A stretch of DNA of 64,000 nt from Zoroaster sp. YZ-2022. Lineage: Eukaryota; Echinodermata; Asteroidea; Forcipulatida; Zoroasteridae. Positions within the stretch are counted from its first letter, which is position 1. Each line of letters starts with the position of its first letter. The DNA is taken from positions 42,609,263 to 42,673,262 of the forward strand of contig CM055819.1 of the NCBI GenBank assembly GCA_029582265.1. The letters run 5' to 3'. A program made the translations under genes and the position numbers. The notes under the pieces are model-generated. The model searched no databases and was not told the origin of the DNA. It worked only from the letters and a program-made list of their open reading frames with translations. Shown piece by piece: positions 13,192-22,741 of this stretch.

Positions 13192-13606
13192 CATGTGACC
13201 AATGGTGCACGTATTACGCGCGCGAGAATTCCACCAATAGTATCGTCATCGTTTGTCGCTGTCGGCCCTTAATGCAAAGGGTGTATTAAAATGATTCGAG
13301 TTTTAATATTGGTTGTATTATTATTGTTTAAAGTTAGGACAATTAATTTGCAAATTTTGTAGCTTCTCCTTCTTCTTGAACAGACCCTTGCACCATGTGA
13401 CCAATGGTGCACGTATTACGCGCGCGAGAATTCCACCAATAGAGAGTGTTTTGTATCGTTATCGTTTGTCGCTGTCGGCCCTTAATGCAAAGGGTGTATT
13501 AAAATGATTCGAGTTTTAATATTGGTTGTATTATTATTGTTTAAAGTTAGGACAATTAATTTGCAAATTTTGTAGCTTCTCCTTCTTCTTGAACAGACCC
13601 TTGCAC
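13192..13606. repeat. Two-copy tandem duplication of about 200 bp
   Basis: Unit 1 (13,192-13,393) and unit 2 (13,394-13,606) both begin CATGTGACCAATGGTGCACG and end at the CCCTTGCAC stretch. Unit 2 has about 12 extra bases (AGAGTGTTTTGT), which are also present in the opposite palindrome arm near 14,090. Unit 2 is therefore the complete form. Confidence 0.85.
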
Positions 13607-14394
13607 CATGGACTCTTGGACGACACGAAAAGCCTGGAGCAACAGATCTATCAAACCATCTGGTAAAACCGCTTGATATCGCATTGCATCTCTGCAGACA
13701 CTGTCAATGCAATATTCTGCAATGAATCTGCTTCAGTATCCAACAATGACATTGTCTCCGTAATCCAATGTCTCAAATTAATGTGAATTTGATGTTGAGA
13801 GTATTGCCCAAGAAGTCCCTCCGCCATGCCTGAAGAAAAACAAATGCGATGAATAAATTATCATAAATGAGATGATATGCCAAAGCAAGTATGTGATGAA
13901 ATCATATAAATCATTACCTACTCCACTTTTAGACATCACATAAGCCGACTCAAAATGATGCCCCCAAATTAACATGAAAAGGTTTATAAAACTTTTAAAA
14001 ATTAAAATGTACCAAATTGCACAGTCGTTAATAATTACAATTGGTGTCTTTCATAGCGACAGCGATAAACGATAACGATACAAAACACTCTCTATTGATG
14101 GAATTCTCGCGCGCGTAATACGTGCACCAATGGTCACATGAAAATTTCTGCATCATCCCCCTCAGTTTTCGATGTGGATTTACGCCACTGATCTAATGTA
14201 AATATCCAAATTTTAATTAGTTGAAAACATGTTGACAATTTTGTCGTCGTAGCTCAGGATGGTCTATGGGACAGGACCAAGAGCTACGATTATTGCAGCT
14301 ACAATCTTCTTGCAAGCAAGGACCCTTAATTGCTCTATTTTTTATGTCTCTGTTTTTTGTCACTATTTAAGGGGCTAGGCTACTTGCCTACTTG

Positions 14395-16593
14395 TAGTAG
14401 TAGTAATAATAATAATAATAAACGGGTATTTATATAGCGCCTTTAACAAGATCAAAGCGCTTAACACATCAAGAATGAAAACCTAGCAATGGCTACAAAG
14501 GAAATTAGAAGAGAAAGGTTTTGAGAAGTTTTTTTTAAATCTGGATTGAAGAATAATTTCTGATGTGAACAGGGAGTTTGTTCCATTCCTTAGGGCCAGC
14601 TATGGCAAAAGCTTTGTCACCAGTTTTGTGTGATTTTATATTTACATATAAACGGGATGTATCAGATGAAGACCGAAGCCCCTCCCTACCTGGGACATAA
14701 GAGGACAATAGGTCAGTCAGGTAGGGAGGAGCTACGCCATGTTGGCACTTGAAAAGATTGAGAAGTAATTTAAAAAGGATGCGATGTTTGGCAGGTAACC
14801 AGTGTAATTGTTGCAGAAGTTCCGGAGCATCTGAGAATCGGCCGACTGAGTATACCAGCGCAGCCTAGCAGCTCGATTTTGTACTTTCTGGAGTCTGTTG
14901 ATCTCCGCTTGACTAACACCGTACAACAGATAATTACAGTAGTCAAGGCGCGAGAGGATGAGAGAGCGTACTGCGTGATGGCAAGTGGGTTGATCGATGT
15001 ATTTGCGAATTTGATTTAAGTTGCGTAAGTGGAAGTTTAAGGATTTACAGACGGAGGTGATATGGTGCGACATGGACATGGTAGAATCAAATATGACCCC
15101 AAGGTTCCTGACTGTGCTCGAAGGCTGAATTATTGTATCTCCTACCTGAAGTGTAAGACCCGACAGTGAGTTGATGGCACGAGGGGAAGCAGCAATACAA
15201 AACTCTGTTTTACTGTCATTAAACTTAAGTTTGTTGAGAACCGTCCATTGTTTAATTCTTGTGATACAGGTAGAGAGCTTGTGAAGTGCCCTATGAGAAT
15301 CGCCAGGAATGGAGGGATTAAAGTACGTGTAAAGCTGAGTATCATCTGCATAAATGTGGTAGTGTAATTGATGACTCTCTATTATGTCAGAAACAGGTTT
15401 GGTATAGAAGTTGAAAAGCAGTGGTCCAATGACCGAGTCCTGAGGGACGCCAACATCTAGGGGTTGTTCGTCCGAAAAGACACCAGCGACACAGACACGA
15501 CTTCGTCGTGCGCTAAGGTAGTCACTGAACCACCGCAAAGCAGGACCACACAAACCAAAGGATTTAGAAAGTCTCACAATAAGGAGATCGTGGTCTATAG
15601 TGTCAAAAGCTGACGATAAATCAAGCATGACAAGTAACACTGTCATCTTTTTGTCAATAGCAAGCATCATGTCATTTTGACACGCAATAGACCCGTCTCA
15701 GTGCTATGATTGGTCTTATAGGCAGATTGGAAGGTTTGATGCAAGAAATTTTTATTGACATGGCTATTGACACGATGAAGGACAACCTTCTCCATGACTT
15801 TGGAGAGGAAGGGAATATTAGAAACTGGGCGGTAGTATTTAAGCTCATTTTCATCCAGGTTATGTTTCTTTAGTATGGGCGTAACAATGGCTCGAGACAA
15901 GTCCTGTGGGAAGGTACCTGTAGAAAAAGAAGAATTAATAATGTAGGTAATATATGGCACAAGTACATTAACATTAGCTTTAAGTAACCAGGTTGGCATG
16001 GGATCGAGAGAACAAGATTTGTTAGGGGAACTGGTGATTATTTTAAGAATCTCGTGATCAGTGACTCTGTCAAATTCTGAAAGAAGATTGTCGTTGGTGA
16101 TATCACAAGGAAAATCGCGATCAGAGAATAATGGAGAAACAGGATCTGTCTGAAAGGTACCATCAAGGTCACCTCTGATCTTAACAATCTTGTTAGCGAA
16201 AAACTGGGAAAATTGGTTACTGAGATCTTGGTTAGATTTGACATTAGGATAAATAGTTGTCCTATTATTATTAAGGAGTTTCTGTACTGTTCGATGAATA
16301 TCCTTGACGTTGCTGGCAGCTAGACAGCTTGTTCTTAAAGTAAGTCGCCTTGGCAGATGTGATGAGATCAGAGAGGACTGATAGATGGGATTGGTAGGCA
16401 TTGCGATCAATGGAAAGTTTGGATTTCCGCCATCTACGTTCAAGCCGGCGTTTAACACGTCTTCCTTCATGGATGTTGCTGTTGTACCAGGGCGTTCTCG
16501 GTCGTACAGAGCGCTCGAGCGTCTTAAGGGGGCATTGATCATCAATGATTTGACGGACAGTATTATTGTAAAACGTAACCTGATTATTAACAA
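14395..16593 (-). pseudogene. LINE reverse transcriptase (CR1/L2 clade), broken
   Basis: Two overlapping minus-strand frames (15,667-16,593, then 14,732-15,670) together make one RT. The first contains the finger region (SLDPMPTWLLK, then YYRPVSNIPFLSKVMEKV). The second contains the palm: LDLSSAFDTIDHDLL with the first catalytic Asp, GVPQDSVIGPLLFNFY, and the catalytic YADDTQLY. The normally invariant GVPQGS is GVPQDS here, probably inactivating. Further frameshifts lie near 16,310 (upstream AASNVKDIH segment) and near 14,850, after which an ELLQQLHWLPA thumb segment continues in another frame to about 14,600. The protein would replicate the element by target-primed reverse transcription, but this copy is dead. 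Confidence 0.85.
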
Positions 16594-16600
16594 GGCCTAC
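14395..16600 (-). mobile_element. CR1/L2-type LINE, 5'-truncated
   Basis: This is a minus-strand non-LTR retrotransposon inserted in the right arm of the palindrome. Its 3' end, at low coordinates, carries a GCGCTATATAAATACCCG tail followed by an (ATT)n-like microsatellite, typical of L2/CR1 3' ends. It starts inside the region between endonuclease and RT, so the 5' half is missing. Because the interrupted arm can be aligned to the intact arm, the insertion point is visible: it falls within the GTAGTAGTAGTA run that pairs with TACTACTACTAC near 12,920. Confidence 0.85.
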
Positions 16601-16917
16601 ATGTACTAGGCCTACATGTACTCGTAATACAAACTTTCCTGAGAATGAGCATGACGAGGCCTACCGATCAAAACCCAAACAAATCAAATAATGTAATGGT
16701 TATTATGAGGATGACTAATAATTGCATCGGGAAAAAAACATAATATTATTAAGAATAATGGTCTTACTGTGCTGAACTTGAAAATATGATCAACATTGGA
16801 TGCCTTCAACGGGGAGCAAGAGCGCCGGTAACTGGTTGCGAAACACTGATCCGATGTCCACAGTGCAGCTGCGAAGCAAAATCTAGAGTAGAAATCGACT
16901 ACACAGCGCCCTCTACT

Positions 16918-17185
16918 GGCGCTTGCGCTTGATATATTTCTGGGGATTGATATATTTCTGGCGCTTGATATATTTCTGGGATTGATATATTTCTGGGGAT
17001 TGATATATTTCTGGCGTTTGATATATTTCTGGGGACTGATATATTTCTGGGGATTGATATATTTCTGGCGATTGATATATTTGTGGGGAGTGATATATTT
17101 CTGGGGATTGATATTATTTCTGGCATTTGATATATTTCTGGCATTTTATACATTTCTGGCGTTTGATATAATTCTGGCAATCTTC
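16918..17185. repeat. 18-20 bp minisatellite in right arm
   Basis: This is the reverse complement of the left-arm array (TGATATATTTCTGGGGAT units). It has slightly fewer copies than the left arm, so the arms have changed length independently. Confidence 0.9.
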
Positions 17186-17683
17186 TTTACATCCCGCACC
17201 GTGTGTATATGGCGCGCAACTCGTATAATTACTTTAATATAATGCTTGCAATTGTTATATTTTTTGAATTGGTTTATTTTACTCAAGTTCGCCAATGTTT
17301 GTTTTATATTTGTTTTTATATTTTAATTTTTGTAGTTGTCTTTTTTGCCCCAATGGCCGCCCATATTTACATATATCTATTCTGAGTACATGTCGACATG
17401 ACGAACACTAATTTTGGCAATAAACTAGCCTTATAAACAAAGTAGTAAATGAGCTAGCGAAAACTACACATTATAAAATGCAGAATAAGGTAACTTACAG
17501 ATCGTGCTTGTCAAAGGCATGAAACTGGGATTAATGATGCAACTGCACTACTTGAGCAAGGTTTTTCTAACGTGAAACATATTGCAAAAACGCCGTGAGG
17601 AAATATCAATTACAATAGAGGGCGCTAAACTAACGAACAAGTGGCCCAACAGTCTCAAGAGCGGAACAGGTACGTATAGCACC

Positions 17684-18022
17684 CAGGGGCGTAGCGAAGG
17701 CATTTTCTTTTGGGGTGTGTGGAAGCTAATTTGCTGACTGACATCTTTGGCAAATATTTTTTGTGGGTAAATTTACAGACAAAATAGTAGTATGACCAGA
17801 CAAATATACTTACTTTCCCCAAAAAATGAGCAATCCCTAAAGTCGCTCGACGGGGAGGGGAGGGGGGTGGGGGATAGGTGAACTGCCACCTGAAACCGCA
17901 AACCCAGTCGGCAAAACCACAGCTCTAGGTTTGCCGACTGCAAATGTATTCTGAACCAATCCTTGTTCTAGTACATGTACCTTTGATATGCACCCCCACA
18001 CCCCCCGCTCGCTACGGCCCTG
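17684..18022. mobile_element. hAT-type MITE with perfect 8-bp target duplication
   Basis: A 339-bp element has ends CAGGGGCGTAGCGAAGG and, in reverse complement, CAGGGCCGTAGCGAG. It is flanked by ATAGCACC at 17,676-17,683 and 18,023-18,030. The 8-bp duplication and CAG-type ends fit the hAT superfamily. It has no coding capacity. The noisy copy is near 5,560-5,863. Confidence 0.85.
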
Positions 18023-18397
18023 ATAGCACCCCCTAACGGTGACCTATGAAAGTTTGGGAAAGAATGTAAATGTATGTACATTTAACTTAGAATACAACCG
18101 CCACTTTTCTAACAAAATATGACAAAGAACTTAGATACAGATTTCCTTTAAAAGATGATAGAGGACACACTTATCAGTTAACGTTAGGAGAGGAAAGTGG
18201 GAGATTTTGAATTTTGTCGTCTGCTAACACATGCTAACTGTTAATGTTACATTATACATTGTGCACAATTAGTGGCGATTGGGTTTGACATTCTTCCAAA
18301 GTTTTCATGACCTCATTCGATAGATCGTATCAAACAGAAAATATCTACGAAGTTTCGTGAAAATCGGCGTAGAATAATACAGAACACAGGGCACAAT

Positions 18398-19265
18398 GAG
18401 CCCACCCCCCCCCCCAGCCTCATTCTAGGGCCAATACACTGGACTCCCTCCGTATCATTGGCCCTAACTCCACATGTACAAAAATGGAGAAATATTTCTT
18501 TTTTCATCTTTTGATCTGCTAACGTTAGGCCAAGTAAAAAAAAAACAGTTGATTGTCCCCGCGCGCATCCTTTTTTGGAGCCGCATCCTTTTTTGGAGCC
18601 GCATCCTTTTTTTTGTATTTATTATTTTTTTCCACCCCCCAAAACTACTAGGCCCTATGTATGAATTTTCGCTTCATCTTGGCACCATTCTTTCGATGAT
18701 TGATTTCAAAATACATAGAACATTGTTTTATAGATATTTTGACTCAAATTACTTGTAGAATAGCTATAAATAAAAAGCTGGCGGTCATTTTGAACTGAAA
18801 AGTTGGTGGCCATAGGAAAATAAAAAATAAAAAGGCCCTCATCCTCCTCGATCAACTGTTTTCTTTTTACTTAAGCCTTAAGGCCTTATTTATTACAACT
18901 TAACAAAACATAGTGATCAGAACCATGCCCAAGCAGACACATTGGCATAAAATTTGTTATTCTAGGAGAGTTCACTTTCATGAAATTTTTGAAACATTTT
19001 TTAAAACAAAATAACAGTTAGGCCTAGGCATAAATACTAGTAATAAGTAATGTAACAGTTAGGCTATTAAAATTTCGCCAAAATTACCAATCTCACAATA
19101 GCAAACTTACATAGGCCTAACACGTTCGATTGTAATGATTAGCAGATCAAAAGTTGAAAAAATCGCTCCTTTTTTGTACATGTAGGGCTACTGCCAAGGA
19201 TACGGAGGGAGTCCAGTGTATTGGCCCTAAATTTAGAATGGGCTACCACCCCCCCACCCTCCCCC
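18398..19265. mobile_element. 0.87 kb non-autonomous element with long imperfect TIRs
   Basis: The first 130 bases or so (from CATTCTAGGGCCAATACACT at 18,421) recur inverted at the other end (about 19,110-19,242), including GGACTCCCTCCGTAT, ACATGTAC and TTTTGATCTGCTAA. Both ends are bounded by C-rich or G-rich runs. The interior holds no protein. Its superfamily is unknown, and no clear target duplication can be read through the homopolymers. Confidence 0.65.
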
Positions 19266-20717
19266 GGCCAGGTGGTCCGATTGAGAACAAAAAATAAATG
19301 ATTGATAGGACGAGTACTTAGGGTTCACTTCATAATCATAGGACCACAACGTTAGGTGCATACATTAAAATGTCAAACTTACCATTCAGCGATGTCTCAT
19401 ATAACGTTAATAATAACATGTAACGTTAGTGTACGAAAGGTGATCCAATGACTCCAAAAACCAATTGCTAAAAACATAACAATAACATTAACTAACGTTA
19501 GAAAGAATCAGGGAGGAAAAGTTCCCGCGTCGCGATCGGCCAGCCCCGTGACTATTTAATCTTAAATATTTTCGTCGTTAACATTTAATTTAAAGAAGAA
19601 CATAAAATAGTTATAGCCTATGTACTGGTTTAAGAGAGTGTAGCTTAGCATTGGGGCGTAGACGTAACTCAAAATCACCAGCGAGTGTCAACCATAAAAT
19701 AAATAAGTTGGCCAAAGGACAGAGCTCTGGTTTCCAATGTCTTTATTCTACGGTCAACTGTAATGTAAAATACAGAACAAACAATTCTAAATAACTCATA
19801 ATATAATGGTCCAATAATCAAAAGGTTGAATCAATCCAAGCAATGGGAATAAATGAACGTAAACAATGCAATCGCTAAGTCAAAACAAGGTGAAACGGCT
19901 ATATAGAACCATAAATCACTAAATCAAGGGATCGCTCCAACATGTTTGGCTAAGGGTTGTGGTCAATCAAAATCACAAATGCTAAATATAGAGATTGCTC
20001 ACAGAAAGTAAATCTTTATAGGAAACAGTAAAATGCTAAAATCTTAATCTCTCTGAAATGTTGTAAAGATCACTTGACTCTACAGTCTAGCTACAAGATT
20101 CATCAAAGTAAATGGTGATTAACAATACAAGGCTAACTCTAAAGATTCTCTAAAAGGTTATATTCATCAACAAAGAGCCAAGTACATTTCCAATTGTCTC
20201 ATCTATAAAGCCTCATAGTCAAAGGTACAGTCGTAAATGTTGCCTAAAAAAACTGATAGCAGAATGTCTCCTGGCTGGAAATGACTGACTTTATAAATCT
20301 ACAAGAGTACAAAGTAAAGAATTACTTACATGACTGTGGTTGTCAAAGGGAAAAATAGGAAAACCGGTGAAGAATTCTGTGTTCAAAGTGAGAGTGCTAA
20401 AACAATGTTGACTGTGTGAGAAACAGGTAGCAAGTGCTGAACAATCTCTACACATATAGAAAAGGGCTGTTGAAACAATCAACTGGCTGTGAGGGATGGC
20501 AAAACCACAAAGGAATGTGCAAGCCCCAAGGCTATTTCTAGGAACTGAAGGGACCGGCTACTATACATACGTGTACACAGTATCTAGTGTAAGGGATGGT
20601 ATTAAATTCAAGGAGGCTCTGTACCCGCTGTATGCTCAGTAGAAACTAGTGAAATCATGAAATGGGTAATCTCAGATCATGACAGCCTAATTAGAACGTT
20701 GTTACGACTGTTACACG

Positions 20718-20935
20718 TAGCAGCGTAGCCAGGACTTTTCATGGGGGGGGGGGGGCACAGGGGGGGGACATTGCTTTTCAGTGGGGGGCCCAGGGGGTAT
20801 GGGTTTTTCCCATTTCTTTTTAGTTTCTGTTTTTTGGGGGCAATATGATGATTTTTCGTGGGGGACACCTGGGGGCACTGGAAATTGTGGGGGGCACGTG
20901 TCCCCAGCCTCCCCCCCCCCATGGCTCCGCCGCTG
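20718..20935. mobile_element. hAT-type MITE, copy 2
   Basis: This is the same insertion as 8,485-8,692, with the same GTTACACG duplication at 20,710-20,717 and 20,936-20,943. The interior is mostly G and C runs whose lengths differ from copy 1. Confidence 0.85.
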
Positions 20936-21136
20936 GTTACACGATTACAGAAACAATTTGATTATTCATGAAACGATCGTCGTCAACCCGTCAACCAACC
21001 TGTACTGTGATGTCCGTGTGAATTAAGCGTGCCATTGCTGCATGCTACGCGATATGCATGTGCCACTCACTTAAAACGACACCAATTGTAATCCAGACTT
21101 ACTACCAGATTATAATCTGTGCTTGTTAATAGCAAC

Positions 21137-21643
21137 ATGAAATTGATCCTTTTGAGACGTTATCTACTGATACAAATTTGGAGTATCGGGTGTTCCATCG
21201 TAGAAACGATGGCTGAATTGGGCTGTATGGGAGAAGGAGCGACTGGAATTGCCAGTCTAGCTAGCGTCGTAGCGGCGCCCGTTGGGTTCTTTTTAGAAGG
21301 ACTAGCCTGAGGACTGGGCGCTATGGCTTTTGCGATCAGATACGCAAAATACAAACTCGAGAAAAAAGCTAAAAAGCATAACGAGATTAGAGTTTTAGGC
21401 GAAAGTAAACTCAACACCATCGATAGTCACGTTTCGAAAGCGATCGAAGATGGTGTTATATGTCAAGAAGAATTTCATTTAATCAACGAAGAGCGAAACA
21501 AATTCTCGAGAATGAAAGAAAATATTCGAACGAAATTTACTCCGACAACAACCGCTCCTAAAGTTACTCCTAAAGATGTGGTTGTTGTCGATAAAGAAAA
21601 AGAAATAAAAGATCTTATAGAAAAACTTTTGAATTTAAAGTAA
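21137..21643 (+). pseudogene. Small two-helix membrane protein of a putative large DNA transposon, interrupted by TGA
   Basis: The ATG at 21,137 opens a frame that meets an in-frame TGA at 21,308-21,310 and resumes to 21,643. Codon 58 would be Arg if a CpG C-to-T change created the stop. Before the stop lie a short hydrophobic N-terminus and a glycine/alanine-rich segment (GIASLASVVAAPVGFFLEG). After it come a second hydrophobic stretch, a basic helix (KYKLEKKAKKHNEIR), a segment ending in AIEDGVICQEEFHLI that is faintly EF-hand-like, and a Lys-rich tail. I recall similar small proteins as multicopy genes in cnidarian and other invertebrate genomes next to virus-like DNA elements, but I cannot confirm that here. 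It converges on the minus-strand ORFs that follow, as gene blocks do in Polinton-like elements. Function is unknown. Confidence 0.5.
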
Positions 21644-21728
21644 ACTTTTCTATAGATAAATCTTACGATGAAAAACCAGCTTCGCAAGATAGACCTCCAC
21701 CCTATAATTCAATTTTTTTTAAATATTT

Positions 21729-22172
21729 TTATAAAACAATGTTCAAAAATTCATTCCTTACAATTAAAAAATACATATTCTCAATACGATCTTTAACCCA
21801 CCCAGAACTGTTTTGAGTCCACCTTTTTATTTTTTCATTAATTTCTATATAATATTTAATTATTGTATATTCAATCCATTTTAGATTAACTAATTCCACG
21901 TGGTATTGAGTTTCAAACGATTGATACATATTTTCAATCGTACCATCATCTTTTTCTTTACGCATTTTAATACAAACTTGTATCCTAAACTTTATTCTAC
22001 TAAATTTTTCTATGTATAAAGTTAACGCTTTAATAATATTTGGTATTGCCGCGTCAATATTCTTTACATCTTTTTCTTTATGATCGAGCGGAACTATAAT
22101 TGTTTGTTCATCGTCATATATACCTTTATTTAATGCGGTGGATGATTCTTCCGTAAAGAAATAGATTGACAT
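21729..22172 (-). CDS. 147-aa ORF resembling the N-terminal region of Polinton-like DNA polymerase polyproteins
   Basis: The ATG at 22,172 starts an intact 147-residue protein, acidic then basic, with no signal peptide. Its last third (KRWTQNSSGWVKDRIENMYF) resembles a segment that I associate with very large invertebrate proteins carrying a viral-type family B DNA polymerase, where SGW...I/V is followed by a GSSYIPLP-like motif. Here the frame stops just where that motif would begin, so this may be a truncated or pseudogenised leading piece. The start is supported by a 57-bp motif 12 bp upstream that is repeated upstream of the next ORF. Convergent with the membrane ORF. The family assignment is from memory and tentative; the ORF and its shared promoter-like motif are directly visible. 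Confidence 0.45.
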   Translation of the reverse strand: MSIYFFTEESSTALNKGIYDDEQTIIVPLDHKEKDVKNIDAAIPNIIKALTLYIEKFSRIKFRIQVCIKMRKEKDDGTIENMYQSFETQYHVELVNLKWIEYTIIKYYIEINEKIKRWTQNSSGWVKDRIENMYFLIVRNEFLNIVL

Positions 22173-22184
22173 TCTCCTCTTTAC

Positions 22185-22241
22185 TACTAAACTACATAAT
22201 ATAAATTCATTATTTCAATTTTTAGCGACTAAAACCATTAT
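22185..22241 (-). promoter_or_regulatory. Shared upstream motif, copy A
   Basis: This 57-bp AT-rich block starts TACTAAACTACATAATATAA on the plus strand and ends ACCATTAT. It lies 12 bp upstream of the start codon of the 147-aa ORF and matches copy B with about two single-base differences or shifts. Conservation of both sequence and distance suggests a common promoter or 5' leader, as seen in viral gene families. Confidence 0.55.
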
Positions 22242-22256
22242 CTTTTTTTTTCTAAA

Positions 22257-22568
22257 TTAATTATCATTCTTTTTTTCTACCAACTCTTTCATCACCACAT
22301 TATAATTTCTTTTTGCTATTCCTTCAACGCGCTTTAAATATTGTATTTTTAATACATTACCACATTTCGTACATATATTTGTTTTTGCCTTTGTACCATT
22401 TTTACATATTCGACAAGGAACTGATATACTTTGTCCGTGTCGAATACGCCACAAATGTTGTGGGCAAAATACCTTACCAATTACACTTAGTCTGCAACAC
22501 TTTTCTGTTTTACCCACTAAAAACCATTCGCACGGAATAATTATGTTTGATAAATATTTTCCTTCCAT
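22257..22568 (-). CDS. 103-aa Cys-rich zinc-binding protein
   Basis: The ATG at 22,568 opens a 103-residue protein with CEWFL, then CCRLSVIGKVFCPQHLW, then VPCRICKNG and ICTKCG. The paired Cys-x2-Cys knuckles indicate one or two zinc ribbons, followed by a basic helical C-terminus (KRVEGIAKRNYNVVMKELVEK). Such proteins typically bind nucleic acid, and small zinc-ribbon proteins of this style occur in invertebrate virus-like transposons. It lies head-to-tail upstream of the 147-aa ORF on the same strand with an 84-bp spacer that contains the repeated upstream motif. It is intact and its copy in the left contig is not present, because that contig diverges before reaching it. Specific function unknown. 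Confidence 0.5.
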   Translation of the reverse strand: MEGKYLSNIIIPCEWFLVGKTEKCCRLSVIGKVFCPQHLWRIRHGQSISVPCRICKNGTKAKTNICTKCGNVLKIQYLKRVEGIAKRNYNVVMKELVEKKNDN

Positions 22569-22579
22569 CTTCTTTTTAA

Positions 22580-22636
22580 TACTAAACTACATAATATAAA
22601 TTCATTATTTCAATTTGTTAGCGACTAAAACATTAT
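22580..22636 (-). promoter_or_regulatory. Shared upstream motif, copy B
   Basis: The second copy of the same 57-bp block lies 11 bp upstream of the zinc-ribbon ORF start. Identity with copy A drops sharply outside the block, while the two coding regions show no similarity to each other. The shared piece is therefore regulatory and not part of a gene duplication. Confidence 0.55.
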
Positions 22637-22683
22637 ATTTTTTAAATTAATTTTAAATCTAATAAAAATACAATCAAAACATC

Positions 22684-22699
22684 TTGATGACGTCATCAA
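22684..22699. promoter_or_regulatory. 16-bp perfect palindrome containing TGACGTCA
   Basis: TTGATGACGTCATCAA is a perfect palindrome that contains the CREB/ATF consensus TGACGTCA. It sits between copy B of the shared motif and a 27-T tract (22,711-22,737). It could be a regulatory site or part of an element terminus. Only the sequence match is shown here. Confidence 0.3.
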
Positions 22700-22710
22700 T
22701 CTCACAACCG

Positions 22711-22739
<29 letters not shown>

Positions 22740-22741
<2 letters not shown>

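Larger units (their letters stand above)
12075..17390. mobile_element. Giant imperfect palindrome (long-TIR element) interrupted by a LINE
   Basis: The sequence from about 12,075 to 13,260 reappears in reverse complement as 14,050-14,400 and then 16,600-17,390. Landmarks in both arms are the GGGCGGCCATTGGGGC end, the 18-20 bp minisatellite, the CAGTGCAGCTGCGAAGC-like stretch, and CAATGGTGCACGTATTACGC near the centre. The 2.2 kb LINE interrupts the right arm between 14,400 and 16,600, so the arms were about 1.2 kb and the original element about 3.1 kb. The spacer (13,300-14,050) has no recognisable transposase. It is probably a non-autonomous foldback-like DNA transposon. I did not find a convincing target duplication. 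Confidence 0.75.

Noticed and set aside
12285..17185. CRISPR array (regular 18-20 bp units)
   Set aside because: Units are contiguous without unique spacers, and the genome is eukaryotic.
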